The translations under genes and the position numbers were made by a program. Positions 1 to 10,090 of a stretch of 64,000 nucleotides of DNA are shown piece after piece. The notes beneath the pieces were generated by a model, which saw only the letters and a program-made list of their open reading frames with translations, was not told the DNA's origin and did not search any database. The DNA is taken from the NCBI GenBank assembly GCA_024195585.1, contig SWBL01000112.1, forward strand, positions 79,808 through 143,807, written 5' to 3'. Numbering within the stretch: position 1 is the first letter of the stretch; each line of letters starts with the position of its first letter. The stretch comes from Aureobasidium sp. EXF-3400. Its lineage: Eukaryota; Ascomycota; Dothideomycetes; Dothideales; Saccotheciaceae.

Positions 1-1046
1 GGACAGGAGAATCTGAAGATCATCGAGAATACCAAGGAAGATCTTTATCCTGGTCAAAGGATCAAGTTGAACTTTGTGGAAGAAGGAAAAGGTGGCGAGG
101 GTATTGCCGACCACCTCGCTGTTTTCCATCTCATGGAGGGCCATTGGGAAGTCTCCTTCCAAACACTGGCATATGCTTGCAGGAAGCTGCTGCGTAAGTC
201 GCGAACGCTCGTTGAAACCAATTCATCATGCTAACAATTTTCAGTCAATGGTTGCTTCCAAGAGGCATCCCGCTTGGTTGATCAACTGTCTTTCGAGCTA
301 CTGTGTACAGCAAAATCAAGGCCGCTCCTTGGGACATCGGTCAATGTAATGGATCGCGAAGAAACTGCATTGCTCCCTCAAGATGCCGAACATGCAGCAA
401 AGTTACGTGTCCTTCAAAGACAATGCAGAGGATACTATGAGCTCAGTCTGTTGGTCAAGGCTGTTGATGCCCTCAATGCTTGGAGGACGGTGGAACATGA
501 CTATGCCACGTGAGTATTGACGATTCTGCCATTGTATAGCCCTACTAACTGCGCATCTAGTAAGGTTCCACGACCCAGTTCACTGCCGGCCAAGGTCAAG
601 ACAACCTTTGAGGATACTTGTGCTGCGATTGAGCCTGTGCTGAGTGGCATCCTCATGCACGCGAAAGATGGTACGCAAATAATCCATGATCCAGAAGCAA
701 GAGCTCAACTGACTTCAAAGCAGACGACGAAGCCGCAGACTTGGCCAAGATTCGTAACTGGTACCTGCCCGAGGTTGTCCTCGCATACAACACGGTGCTC
801 TGCGCAGGCGCTCACATGATCAGCCGCGATCATCTCTTGAGGAGTATGGAACTGGCAAACGATGTTGCCAACGACAAGACGGGTCTGGCTGAGTGCTTTA
901 TGGAGTCTCGACGTATGCGCGAGCTGGTCGTTGCGTTCGCACAGTCCAGTGAGACTATGCTGAAGTTGAACGAGATGAACCAGGGCAAGCGCGAGAGGAA
1001 GAACAAGGCAGGCAAGAACCTTGACATCTGGGAGATCAAGGCGTGA
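1..1046 (+). CDS. NUP84: Nuclear pore protein Nup84/Nup107 family, C-terminal part (5' truncated)
   Basis: This is the C-terminal part of the Nup84/Nup107 scaffold nucleoporin, a member of the Y-shaped outer-ring complex used in pore assembly and mRNA export. The frame is open from base 1, so the start lies outside the window. I place introns at 194-244, 510-560 and 671-720; the joins keep one frame and remove stops. Seen: an alpha-helical sequence with the family-like segments YYELSLLVKAVDALNAW (before intron 2) and WYLPEVVLAYNTVL near the end, then a basic tail ending EIKA and TGA at 1044-1046. No catalytic motif is expected. The family call is by recognition of the C-terminal pattern rather than by a search. 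The next gene starts about 395 bp downstream on the same strand. Confidence 0.75.
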
Positions 1047-1440
1047 CCCACCGTCACCGAGCAGGGCGTGTATGTTGAACAAGAACTGAGTACATGACTG
1101 TCATTATCAGAGAGTGATGGCTCATCGTGTGCCAGACTCTTTGACAAGAAGGAGCCCTGAAGATCTGAAACACACGGAAGGTGGGGCTGAAGCTCAAACG
1201 TGGGGTAATTTACTGTAGCTTCTGCAATGATGGCATCTGACGAGTTCACGCCCTTGCAGAGACAACAATAGCGGAGCACAGATTACGACACATTTTGAGA
1301 TTCATCACCATTCTCACATAAGCGTCGGACTATATAATACAAAGCCCTCGATCGCACGAAACATAGATCAATCACAGCGTTCATCATCAGCTTCAGCGTT
1401 CTTCACTTGGCCATCTTCAAAGCACGATTGACCATTGATC
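1047..1440 (+). promoter_or_regulatory. Intergenic region with TATA-like box for the cyanamide hydratase gene
   Basis: No gene is visible. A TATATAATA element at about 1331-1339 lies roughly 105 bp before the ATG at 1441, a reasonable place for a TATA box and suggestive of inducible transcription. The first half should hold the 3' UTR of the nucleoporin gene. Confidence 0.45.
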
Positions 1441-2233
1441 ATGTCAAAAACAATCGAAGACAATGGCTGGACTGCAGTTCCAAGAAGCCTCGAGAAGTTA
1501 CTCGCCAACCGCAAGAACCCCAAGTCAAAGGCAACACCGCTTCGAGTCGAGGACATGCCATTGCCCAACAGTCCTGTCGTGGATCTTACTCTGAAACATG
1601 CAAGAGATCACTTGCCAAAGCAGACTTTCAGCCACAGCATGCGCGTCTACTACTACGGTACGTTAATGGACCATTGCAACATCACTCAACGCTGTCAAGG
1701 CGTCACACAACACGACAACCACTGACATAATGACATACACAGGCCAAGCAATTGCCATGCAGCACTTTCCCGAATGGCGCTACAGCCCAGAAACATACCT
1801 GCTCGCCAGTCTCCTGCACGATATCGGCACTACAGACGCAAACATGTCTTCCACACAGCTGAGCTTCGAATTTCAAGGCGGCATCCAAGCACTGAATCTA
1901 TTGATCCAGAACGGCGCACCTCAATCAACTGCCGAATCCGTGTGCGAGACCATCATCAGACACCAGGATGTTGGCGACACTGGCAACATTACCACTTTGA
2001 CTGCTGTGATACACTTTGCCACGTTACTCGACAATGCCGGTGCGAACCCAGAATTGGTGCACAAGGACACAATTGAGAGTGTTGTCAAGGCCTGGCCTAG
2101 AGAAGGTTGGACTGGATGCTTTGCTGCTACTGTCAGGAAGGAGACGGAACTCAAGCCATGGTCACACACGACAAAGATTGAGGGCTTTGCTGAAAAGGTA
2201 GAAGCGAACGAAACGATGCGTCCCTATGACTAA
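1441..2233 (+). CDS. Cyanamide hydratase-like HD-domain protein
   Basis: Predicted 235-residue HD-domain metalloenzyme of the fungal cyanamide hydratase / Ddi2 family, which hydrates cyanamide to urea. One intron at 1658-1742 joins YYYG to QAIAMQHFPEW. Seen: an HS histidine in FSHSMRVYYYG, the metal-binding HD pair in LLASLLHDIGTT, and a downstream IIRHQDVG histidine, all in family order. The length is close to known fungal cyanamide hydratases (about 240 residues). The start at 1441 is the first ATG in frame; upstream in-frame codons are non-ATG. There is no signal peptide, so a cytosolic enzyme is expected. A TATA-like box precedes it. Close homologues can be annotated only as HD-domain hydrolases, so cyanamide as substrate is family inference. 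Confidence 0.82.
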
Positions 2234-2598
2234 AGAGGATGGTCGAATACGATGTTACAAATTGATGACTCTGATGCTTCTGGAGGTACTTGTATACTCA
2301 TGGAGTATGATTGGTTTGCTGGATGCTGACTGAGATAATGACAGAGAGAACGCTCTGTTACTCGGAAGTATTGTGTATTTTGTAGCTACACATATTGATC
2401 CTCGCCATTTTGGTTGGATCGATAGAAGAATGGAAAGATAAGGCTATATATACATTAACTTGAGAGCTTGACATTTGCTCAAGTATATGGTAGAAGATCG
2501 GATGTTTTTAGAAGGAGAGACCAGAAGAGCAAAGAACGCCAGTCGTGTATGCGATGATAATGGTTTAGTTGACAAAAGAAAAGAGAAAAAGGAAATGA
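2234..2598. other. Convergent intergenic region, no gene seen
   Basis: This stretch lies between the 3' ends of the hydratase gene (+) and the transporter gene (-). It is AT-rich with several TATATA/ACATAT strings near 2390-2470 that could serve in 3' end formation of either gene. No credible reading frame or RNA gene was recognised. Confidence 0.6.
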
Positions 2599-3750
2599 TC
2601 ATGATCTCGGGGCGGGCTTCTTGACGCTCAACTCGACTTTGCTGTACCATGCAGCACCGAGAAGAGTGACCAGCATACCGGCTCCGTTCTCGGGTCCGAC
2701 GCGGACGTTGAAGAGAACGATGCCGAGAAGAATTGTAAGGCATTGCTTGAGGTTGCCGCAGACGCTCAATGTCAGGGCACCAGCGAGCTTGTTTGTTTGG
2801 AAGGAAGTGACGTTGAGCATGAAGGCAAGGATGCCGTTTCCGAGCAGAGCGAGAACGACTGAAGAGCTAAGACCACCCTCGGCGGCGAACTTGCCGAAGC
2901 TGGCGACTTCTCCGGTGCAGTATGCGTAGACGAGCGATTGAGCGGCGGCGAGGGGAGACATGCGCAGGAGGAGTTCGAGGGCGGGAAGCTTGAGGCTACC
3001 GGTCAGGAGGCGGTTGGTTGCGACGGTCTAATCAGGCTGTCAGTAAAGATACGAATGCATTCAAGTCGAGATGTGGGATCCTACCTTGATGGCAGCAAGG
3101 AAGACACCGAGGAAGGTGAGGGATGCGCCCATAAGAGAAAAGTAGTAGTCGCCGTATGTGCTAAGTCCAACACCGAGAACAATGGGGATCAAAGCCATGT
3201 ATGTAGCCTTTGCGTAGGAGCGGCCGTAGAACCAGCGGTAGATCAGAACGGTTGCGACGGGGCAAGTCGAGCGGGCGATTTGGTGGAAAGGAACCGAGAC
3301 CATCTCAAGAGAGACGTTGGAGATGGCAATGTTGATGGTGAAGAGGACAGAGAAAGCCACCAGGACATAGTTGTCTTGTCGTGTGAGGTACGAGAGCTTG
3401 ATGTGGCCTGCGAGCAGGAGCGCGTAGCATCCGACCGCCGCGCATGTAGCGTGTAATGTGGTCATGAGCCATGGGAAGGCGAACTTGTCGAGGACGGCCT
3501 TGTTGTATAGCGTGAGGCCCAGGTTCATGGCGAAGTATAATCCAAGACAGATCATCTTGACCCGAGTCGACACGAGGTATTCGGCGCCTTCCTGTGCGCT
3601 CTTTGCTTGTGTCTGTTCCTCGACTATCGCCTGCTTCTCGACGTCGTCATGGTCGCTCAGCAGCTTCTGGCGCTGCTGATCTTCATGGTAGTCGCTAAAC
3701 TCGGACTCGTCCATGGACGATTGTGGTTGCTTCTCGGAGATGGAAGCCAT
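2599..3750 (-). CDS. TPT/DMT-family transporter (triose-phosphate / nucleotide-sugar type)
   Basis: A 364-residue multi-span membrane protein of the drug/metabolite transporter superfamily, TPT (DUF250-type) branch, whose members move sugar phosphates or nucleotide sugars, usually in the Golgi or ER. One intron, 3028-3084, joins GVFLAAIK to TVATNRLLTG. Seen: a hydrophilic N-terminal 65 residues, then about ten hydrophobic segments. The family-like signatures are NLGLTLYNKAVL in the first span, PFHQIARSTCPVATVLI in the middle, and the KTVATNRL junction. The start MASISEKQ is the first ATG. The substrate cannot be read from sequence. Its position beside UDP-glucose dehydrogenase and two glycosyltransferases makes a nucleotide-sugar role attractive, but that is inference. 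Both this gene and the dehydrogenase are on the minus strand, 1.5 kb apart. Confidence 0.85.
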
Positions 3751-5270
3751 GACTGTAGTGGTTTGTAGTTAGGGAGAACAAGGTATGCGGCAAAGTCAAA
3801 AGGAATGAAGCAACGAATGAGTTTGGGGAAACAAGTTGGATGCGATGCGGGCCCGGTACGAGGGACGATGTAATACGAAAGTTTCTCGCAAGCCTCAGAC
3901 AGTTTACCCAAGCTAATATATCATCAGATAACCGCCTTCAGACCTACGTAGTCATGTCGTGCGAAGGGGCCGCATGCAGCCGCCCCTCTCTAAAAGCGTT
4001 CTTTGCCAAGCGTGTGATCGCAGCAGAACATGCTACAAACCAGGCCTCTCACCAAGCCCAAGTCGACTGTTAACAAGGGGCTAATTAGCATTCATTTCTT
4101 GAATGGGGAACAAGGCCATCTAGTCCAACGTCCTGTCACCTTCCGGCTGACACCGTTTCACAAATTCTCGACCGTTGTATCCCAACTCAGCTATATGTTA
4201 TTGTCCGTTGGAAAGGAGTTGCACCATGACTACAAAACCATCGACACCCCAGTGGCCAAGAAGTGAAGGATCGGCACACGGAAAATATCTTGACATCGCC
4301 TATCATGGTGGGGTCTGTGGAGATTGCGCCAAAGCACAAGGGCACCAAGGGTTTTGTTTGAGAAATCGTCTTCTCTTCCGCCTTCCGAAAGTCAACCGCG
4401 AGATCGGCATCCTCACGTGTGCTGGAGAGTTAAAACCCCTATCAATATATCAAAACGTTCGTATCGAGGATCCTACAAGCTCAGCTGCCCACCCACCTGG
4501 AGCTGAAGCAAAATCACACAATCCCTCCACCATGGATGAAACGCGCAATGAATCGATTTACGTCCAGTCCACGTATGCATCCGGGGTTTCGGTCTTGTCA
4601 ATGCCGCGACCGGAAAATAGGCAATCCTATCCACTATCTGCAGAACGCCACCAGGCTTGGGGCGTTCGTGGCTGCATCCATCCCGAGAGCTAATCAGAGC
4701 CACTTCAGATTGCTGGGTAAATACAAACATGAATACGCATGTTTGACCGACTGCAAGCGGCAGTTGGCAATTCGCATTCTTCGGGTCCTCGGCATAATCA
4801 TGAGCATGGATCTTGAGTTCCTGAGCTGCATCACCATATCTGATCGCATAGCAAACCATGCCCAGCCAGGTTTGTGCTAGGATGTTCCGTAGCGATGCAG
4901 TACCATTATGCAAGCTACGAAAATGCAGAGATTGGTCCAAACCAGACATGGATGTAAGTTGACGAAAGCTGGGCGATCGACAAGTCAACAAATGTTTCTC
5001 GTTCGCTGACGGCACCGCATATCCTTGCAAGTACACCTATACGCGTCACGCACCTTGAATAAACGTGACAAAGATTGCAGTTAGGTACTTCGAGCGCATG
5101 GCGCTGATCAGAATCATCAGATTGATCGGATATTACAAGAACGTGTGTATAGACATGATGAAACCCACCCAACCAAACTCCCAGCAGCGCTGTCTAGTTT
5201 TAAAACCATGCCGTGATCATGTCCCAAGAAGGAAATAGTAAAAAGGAATGCCAGAATCCTTTGTAGATTA
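3751..5270. other. 1.5-kb intergenic region, no supported gene
   Basis: This is upstream DNA of the transporter gene and downstream DNA of UGD1. Open frames of 170-190 codons occur on both strands around 4175-5036, but they overlap each other, lack a recognisable domain and show no fungal intron signals joining them to anything. I treat them as chance frames. No tRNA-like cloverleaf or repeat was recognised. Confidence 0.55.
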
Positions 5271-6947
5271 TCATTGGAACGAGTTGCCTCTGCCGATGCA
5301 TTCGACGCGGAAGCCCAACCGTTGCAACTTGCCAGCGTCAATCACTCTACGGCCGTCAAAAACGAATGCTGGACGTTCCATAATGTCGAAGATCTGTTCC
5401 CAATCGACCTTGGCGTTTTGTGCTTCGGCGTGCTTGAGAGCGGTTTTGGGGTTGTAGCGTTCGCGTGCAGATTTGTCCGCAGGTGTCATCTCCATTTCGT
5501 TGTCAGAGGAGTGCTCTGAAGCGACAGGACTGGGCAACAATTGTTGAGCGTTCTCAGTACCAGTCTTCTTGGCAGGGACAACATCCTTGTTGGAGAACTC
5601 GTCCCACTCGGTGAGGACAATGACGGCGTGAGACTCGGAAGCACAGTCGTATGGGTTCTTCGCGATCGAAACGTACTTCTCAACATCATCAATGTGGCAT
5701 CCGCTGATGTCGAGCTCCTCCCAGATTTGTGCCTTTGTGACTTGAGGGTCGTAAATGCAGACCTTGGCTTGCTCGGCGATAAGATCCTTGACAACGGAGA
5801 TGGCAGCGCTCTCACGAGTATCGGCAGTGTTCTTCTTGTATGAGAAACCGTAAACGGCAATCTTCTTGCCAGTCAGAGTTCCATATAGTGTTGAAATGAT
5901 GCGCTTAGTGAAGCGAGACTTCTGCCATTCGTTGATAGCGACAACAGACTGCCAGTAAGCGGCGACCTCGGGGAGATGCAATGTTTCGGCCATGTATGAA
6001 AGGTTGAGCACATCCTTGCGGAAACAGGAACCACCGAATCCGACTGAGGCTTGCAGCATGCGCGAGCCGATTCTACTGTCCAGACCTGCGGCATATGCAA
6101 TCTCGCCAACATCGGCACCAGTAGCCTCGCAGATTGCGCTCAGAGCGTTGATACTGCTGATACGCTGAGCCAGCAATGCGTTGGCAGCGAGCTTGGCGAG
6201 CTCCGATGACCAGATGTTTGTCTTCAAGATGTTCTCCTTGGGGACCCAACTGCCGTATAGGTCTGCCAGGACCTCTGCTGCCTCAAGACCGCTGGGTGTT
6301 TGCATAGAACCGATCAGGATACGGTCTGGTCTCATGAGATCGGCCACAGCGGTACCCTCAGCCAAGAACTCTGGGTTCGACAGAATCTCGAAGTTGAGGC
6401 CGGGCCTGCCAATGGCCTTGAGAATCTCTCTCATGTTGGCAGCAGTTCTGCAGGGAACAGTGCTCTTCTCAACGATGATGGTGTCTTTCTCAGCCTCGGC
6501 GGCGATCATGCGAGTGGCAGATTCGAAGTAGGCCATGTTAGGTGCCTTGCCAGCACCAATACCGGCGGTCTTTGTAGGGGTGTTGACACAGATGAAGACA
6601 ATGTCGGCACGCTTGATGGTGCCTCTGACATCGGTGGTGAAGAAGAGGTTCTGAGGGCGGACTTCAGCATCACGCGCCTCCTTGACGACGGGAAGGAGAC
6701 CAGGCTCGTAGATGGGGAGGGCGTCCGAGTTCCATGCTGCGATGCGGGTTTCGCTCAAGTCGACAACGCTGACCTCGACGTCAGGATTCTTGAGGGCAAG
6801 AACAGCACCACTGGGGCCACCCTGTGATATAGGAAGTCTTGTTAGCCTTGGTCGGCAGATGGTCTCGTGGCAGCTCGTATTCAAATAAGATTAACTTACG
6901 ACAAAGCCGGCGCCAATGAAGCAAACACTCTTCACAGGACCCATCAT
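5271..6947 (-). CDS. UGD1: UDP-glucose 6-dehydrogenase
   Basis: Oxidises UDP-glucose to UDP-glucuronate with two NAD+, supplying glucuronate and, through decarboxylation, xylose donors. The first exon of 16 codons (6900-6947) carries the Rossmann start FIGAGFV; an intron at 6822-6899 joins it to GGPSGAVLA, completing GxGxxG. Seen: FICVNTPT, STVPCRTA, ILSNPEFLAEGTA, ELAKLAANALLAQRISS, and the active-site GFGGSCFRKD with Cys about residue 282, then GFSYKKNTADTRESAA. The protein is 532 residues. Two ATGs stand in tandem at the start (6947 and 6944). A segment of about 60 polar residues separates LTEWDEF from DWEQIFDIM near the C-terminus, making the protein longer than animal enzymes. The 5' end faces the first glycosyltransferase gene across an 874-bp shared region. 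Confidence 0.96.
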
Positions 6948-7821
6948 GTAATGTGCTAATTCGAGGTTTGAAAGAATGTGAGAAAGTGAGAGAGATTGAT
7001 GAAGGAGAGTTTATTCGAAGCACAATGTAAACACTAAGTTAAGTAGTTCTTGGGCAATCATGGACTGACACAAGATGGTTAAGGAGATCCCTCGCTTCAA
7101 TAATCGGCCTTAGCCGAGAGAATCTGCAGGGGACGGACGCCGTTTTAGGATCAACCCTGTACAAATAATATAGACGCCCGCGGCGGGACAAGATTCCTTC
7201 ACCCGTTGGTAAAAGGAGAAGCTGGGCATAATAAACGTTTGACTGCATTCTTGCTCACCACGCGACTCACTGATGCAGGATCCGACGGCACGCCAAAGCC
7301 GTCTTGTCAGACGACCTTTCAGTTACTGTATTACACCCAAGCTATCAAATGGCAAGGTTCATCTCGTATCATCGTACCTGTACCTTGGCTAAGCCTTGGT
7401 TCCTTGGAACTAGTCCCGAGGGCTCAAGATCGGTTGCCGGGACCTGGTGATGTGGACCATTCATGTAGAAAGTCCGTCTTGGAGTCTGACTCGTCAGTCT
7501 TGGCCGACCCTTGGCGTACAACGTTAGCGTCTCCTTTTATCTCCAGTGCTTAAGCGCTAAAGACCGTCAGGCTTCAGCTGCATCTTGTCAGTAGGGACAG
7601 TGTCCACATCACTGTTCGACCTCTATAGTGCTATGTAATCGCACGATAAGGGAGCCCCTGTCAGCTTCTACGCGATCGTTCTTGACAAGTTGACAAGTAC
7701 CACTTGGGTTATCCACAATCCGCCAGTACCCGATTCAGAGAACTTTGATCCCTTGCATCCTATCCAACTCTTCATGCGCCTGTGAGAGTGCGCGTCCTTC
7801 TTTTTTTGTTTTACTGTTACC
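6948..7821. promoter_or_regulatory. Divergent promoter region between UGD1 and glycosyltransferase 1
   Basis: An 874-bp region separates the starts of two genes read away from each other, so it must hold both promoters. Seen: three direct CCTTGG hexamers packed at 7383-7388, 7394-7399 and 7402-7407, and a repeated TTGACAAG near 7681-7698. Open frames here are short and unlike any family I know. Coordinate regulation of the two genes is inference from the layout. Confidence 0.5.
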
Positions 7822-9460
7822 ATGGCTCTCTCCTCGCTGTCCAGGTCCGACATGTCATTCAGTGATATGGGTCGCTCCATCTTAAGACCGAGGTGGATTT
7901 TTGGTTTCGCTGTCGTCCTCGTAACCTTAATCACACTGTTTACACACACGGCATCTCACTCTGTCAGCGGTCTGGTCGGTTCCATCAGTACTTCAGTAAG
8001 TGCCCTGCACACTCACCACGACACTTGAATTCTGACCACGCTACCAGAAACCCTCAACCTCCACAACCTCCACATCGTCAACCGCCAATGGCAAGGCTGG
8101 TCTCCACTACCTTATCCCTGCAACAAGTAGCAACAGAGACTTCTGCAAGCTTCTCCTCTCCTCCACCATCCTCGACTACCCCACTCCCGTCTTGATCAAC
8201 TGGGGCGCTCATGAAGAGGCCAATCCGTACAAGCAGCATCTTGCCAAAGTCGAGACTCTGCTTGCTTACATGAAGAGGCTGAAGCCCATCAGCAAGGAAG
8301 ATGATTTGGTCCTCATTCTGGACGGCTACGACGTCTGGTTCCAATTGCGACCAGATGTTCTGCTCAAGAGATATTTCGAAATGAACGCAAACCTCGACCA
8401 GCGAACCATTCAGGCATTTGGTCAAGACGCTTTCGACAAGGGTGATCACCGTACCACCGTCATTTTCGGTCCAGACAAGATCTGTTGGCCCATCGACTTC
8501 AGTCGCCCCGCCTGCTGGGCCGTTCCTCATACTGGTCTCTCCCCGACCGCTTTTGGCCCTGAAGAGAATGATTTCAGAGAGACACACAATGAGCCTAGAT
8601 GGTTGAATTCGGGAACAATCATGGGACCTATCCAGGACATGATTGACGTATTCCAAGCTACCCTCGACCTTATCCACTACAACCACACCACAGACTCGGA
8701 TCAGTTCTACTTTGCCAATGTATTTGGTGATCAAGAGTTTGCTCGTCTGTCTCTGGACCAAGACATTCTCGAGAAACAATCCAAGGAGAGGTATAGAGAG
8801 GAGTTCCAACAGGAAGAAGATCCTCCGCGTCAGATTCCTGAACTCCACGAAGGGCAGAGAACCGAGTATCACATTGGCATCGACTACTTCTCGGCCATGT
8901 TCCAAACTTTGGCTTTCTACAAACAATTCCTAGCCTGGATTCGTCCAAGTGACTCGTGGGCAACCATAACGAACGACGCCGGTGATGTTTCTCAAGAGAG
9001 ATACGGATTCAAGGTGGCAGAGGATATTTCTTCTTCACTCGCACCCTTCGCCGCGTTCGATGCCTCGCCACCTTTATCCAACAGCTCGGTGGATTACCCT
9101 AAGTCCTGGGAAGACGTTAGTCTTTGCGTCAACACAGTCACTGATCTGGCCCCCGTCACTTTGCACTTTACTGGTGAGAAGGCTTTGCGCGAGTTATGGT
9201 GGGACAAGCTATGGTTCTATGAAGACGCTGAAGAACTTCGCAAAGCTAGCTTGAGACTACCCGACCGGCCTATTAGCGAGGAACCTATTGCAGGCAAGAC
9301 GTGGTACAAGATTGAATCCAATGATCCAGAGGCAGGAAAAGGAGGAGCATGGGCTGACAATGGTGGTTGGCACTCATGGACGAGTCTGTGCAAGACATAT
9401 GAGGATCAAATTTTCCCTCGAAAAACATTTAAGAAGAAGGGGCCTCATCAGCACTCGTAG
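7822..9460 (+). CDS. Type II membrane glycosyltransferase, PLOD/collagen-GT-like (paralogue 1)
   Basis: A predicted 528-residue Golgi/ER transferase. Intron 7996-8047 joins the N-terminal exon (58 codons) to the rest. Seen: a short cytosolic N-terminus, one anchor span at about residues 26-43 (WIFGFAVVLVTLITLF), a Ser/Thr stem, then a GT-A-like domain. Its motifs are DDLVLILDGYDVWFQLRP with a DxxD pair at Asp150/Asp153, RWLNSGTIMGP, TDSDQFYF with Asp276-Gln277, and LHFTG with His431. These match in order the metal- and donor-binding motifs of lysyl hydroxylase/procollagen-type glycosyltransferases. The donor and acceptor are unknown. A tandem paralogue follows at 10091 and UGD1 lies divergently upstream, so a UDP-sugar donor such as UDP-glucuronate is plausible but unproven. 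Confidence 0.78.
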
Positions 9461-10090
9461 AGACTGATTGTTGTCCTGGAGTTCATACAAAAATAATACA
9501 TCTTTAATGCACCAAATAATCTCAGGTGACTACCTACCCAATTTGGTTTGTGACCTGCGTGCGTAAAAGAGGAACATGTCTCTAGGATTTCGGTCCCTCT
9601 TCCGATGCTCGGGTTCCGCTATGTACTATTGGGGCTCTCCGTAACGGCGTTCCTATTAAAAGGTGGCTTTTTCAGCTGGAAGGGCAGCATACATGGATAG
9701 ACTATGCATAATCGGAGAGAACGGGCGCTGCAAGCTGGCAATTTTGTTAGCGAGTATGGCGAAAACCCTTTTTAAGGGGTTCCCAACCTGTAGGCTTACC
9801 CTGGTTATTTCATTTTGTGGCCGCACGGCTCATGAGTACTCGGCGCTCGCAGGAAGCGTCGACTCGCCCGCGCGCCGTTTTTACTAGGTACACTGATCTA
9901 TTACTTAGGGAGTCAGGTTTGCACATGCGCGCGAAACACAAGTTGTCCTGACTCTCTTTACAACAAGACCGCCGTCCAGGGGTTCTGTGAATTTCTTCCG
10001 TCTTTTGCTTGCGATATCCATTCTTTTGCTCTATCTCGGCTGGTTTCTTTGTTCTCGGATTTTCGACCCCTTCGTGACGACCGCCTCACG
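9461..10090. other. Intergenic region between the two glycosyltransferase paralogues
   Basis: This 630-bp stretch should hold the 3' end of paralogue 1 and the promoter of paralogue 2. An imperfect inverted repeat (AACCC...GGGGTT) lies near 9764-9782. No gene or conserved RNA was recognised, and the CCTTGG cluster of the upstream promoter is not repeated here. Confidence 0.5.

Noticed and set aside
4175..5036. Two overlapping frames of 172 (+) and 187 (-) codons as a possible gene
   Set aside because: They overlap on opposite strands, have no domain, no codon bias like neighbours and no supporting splice sites.
8078..8926. Long minus-strand frame (282 codons) inside glycosyltransferase paralogue 1
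   Set aside because: It is fully antisense to a well-supported coding exon and has no recognisable domain.
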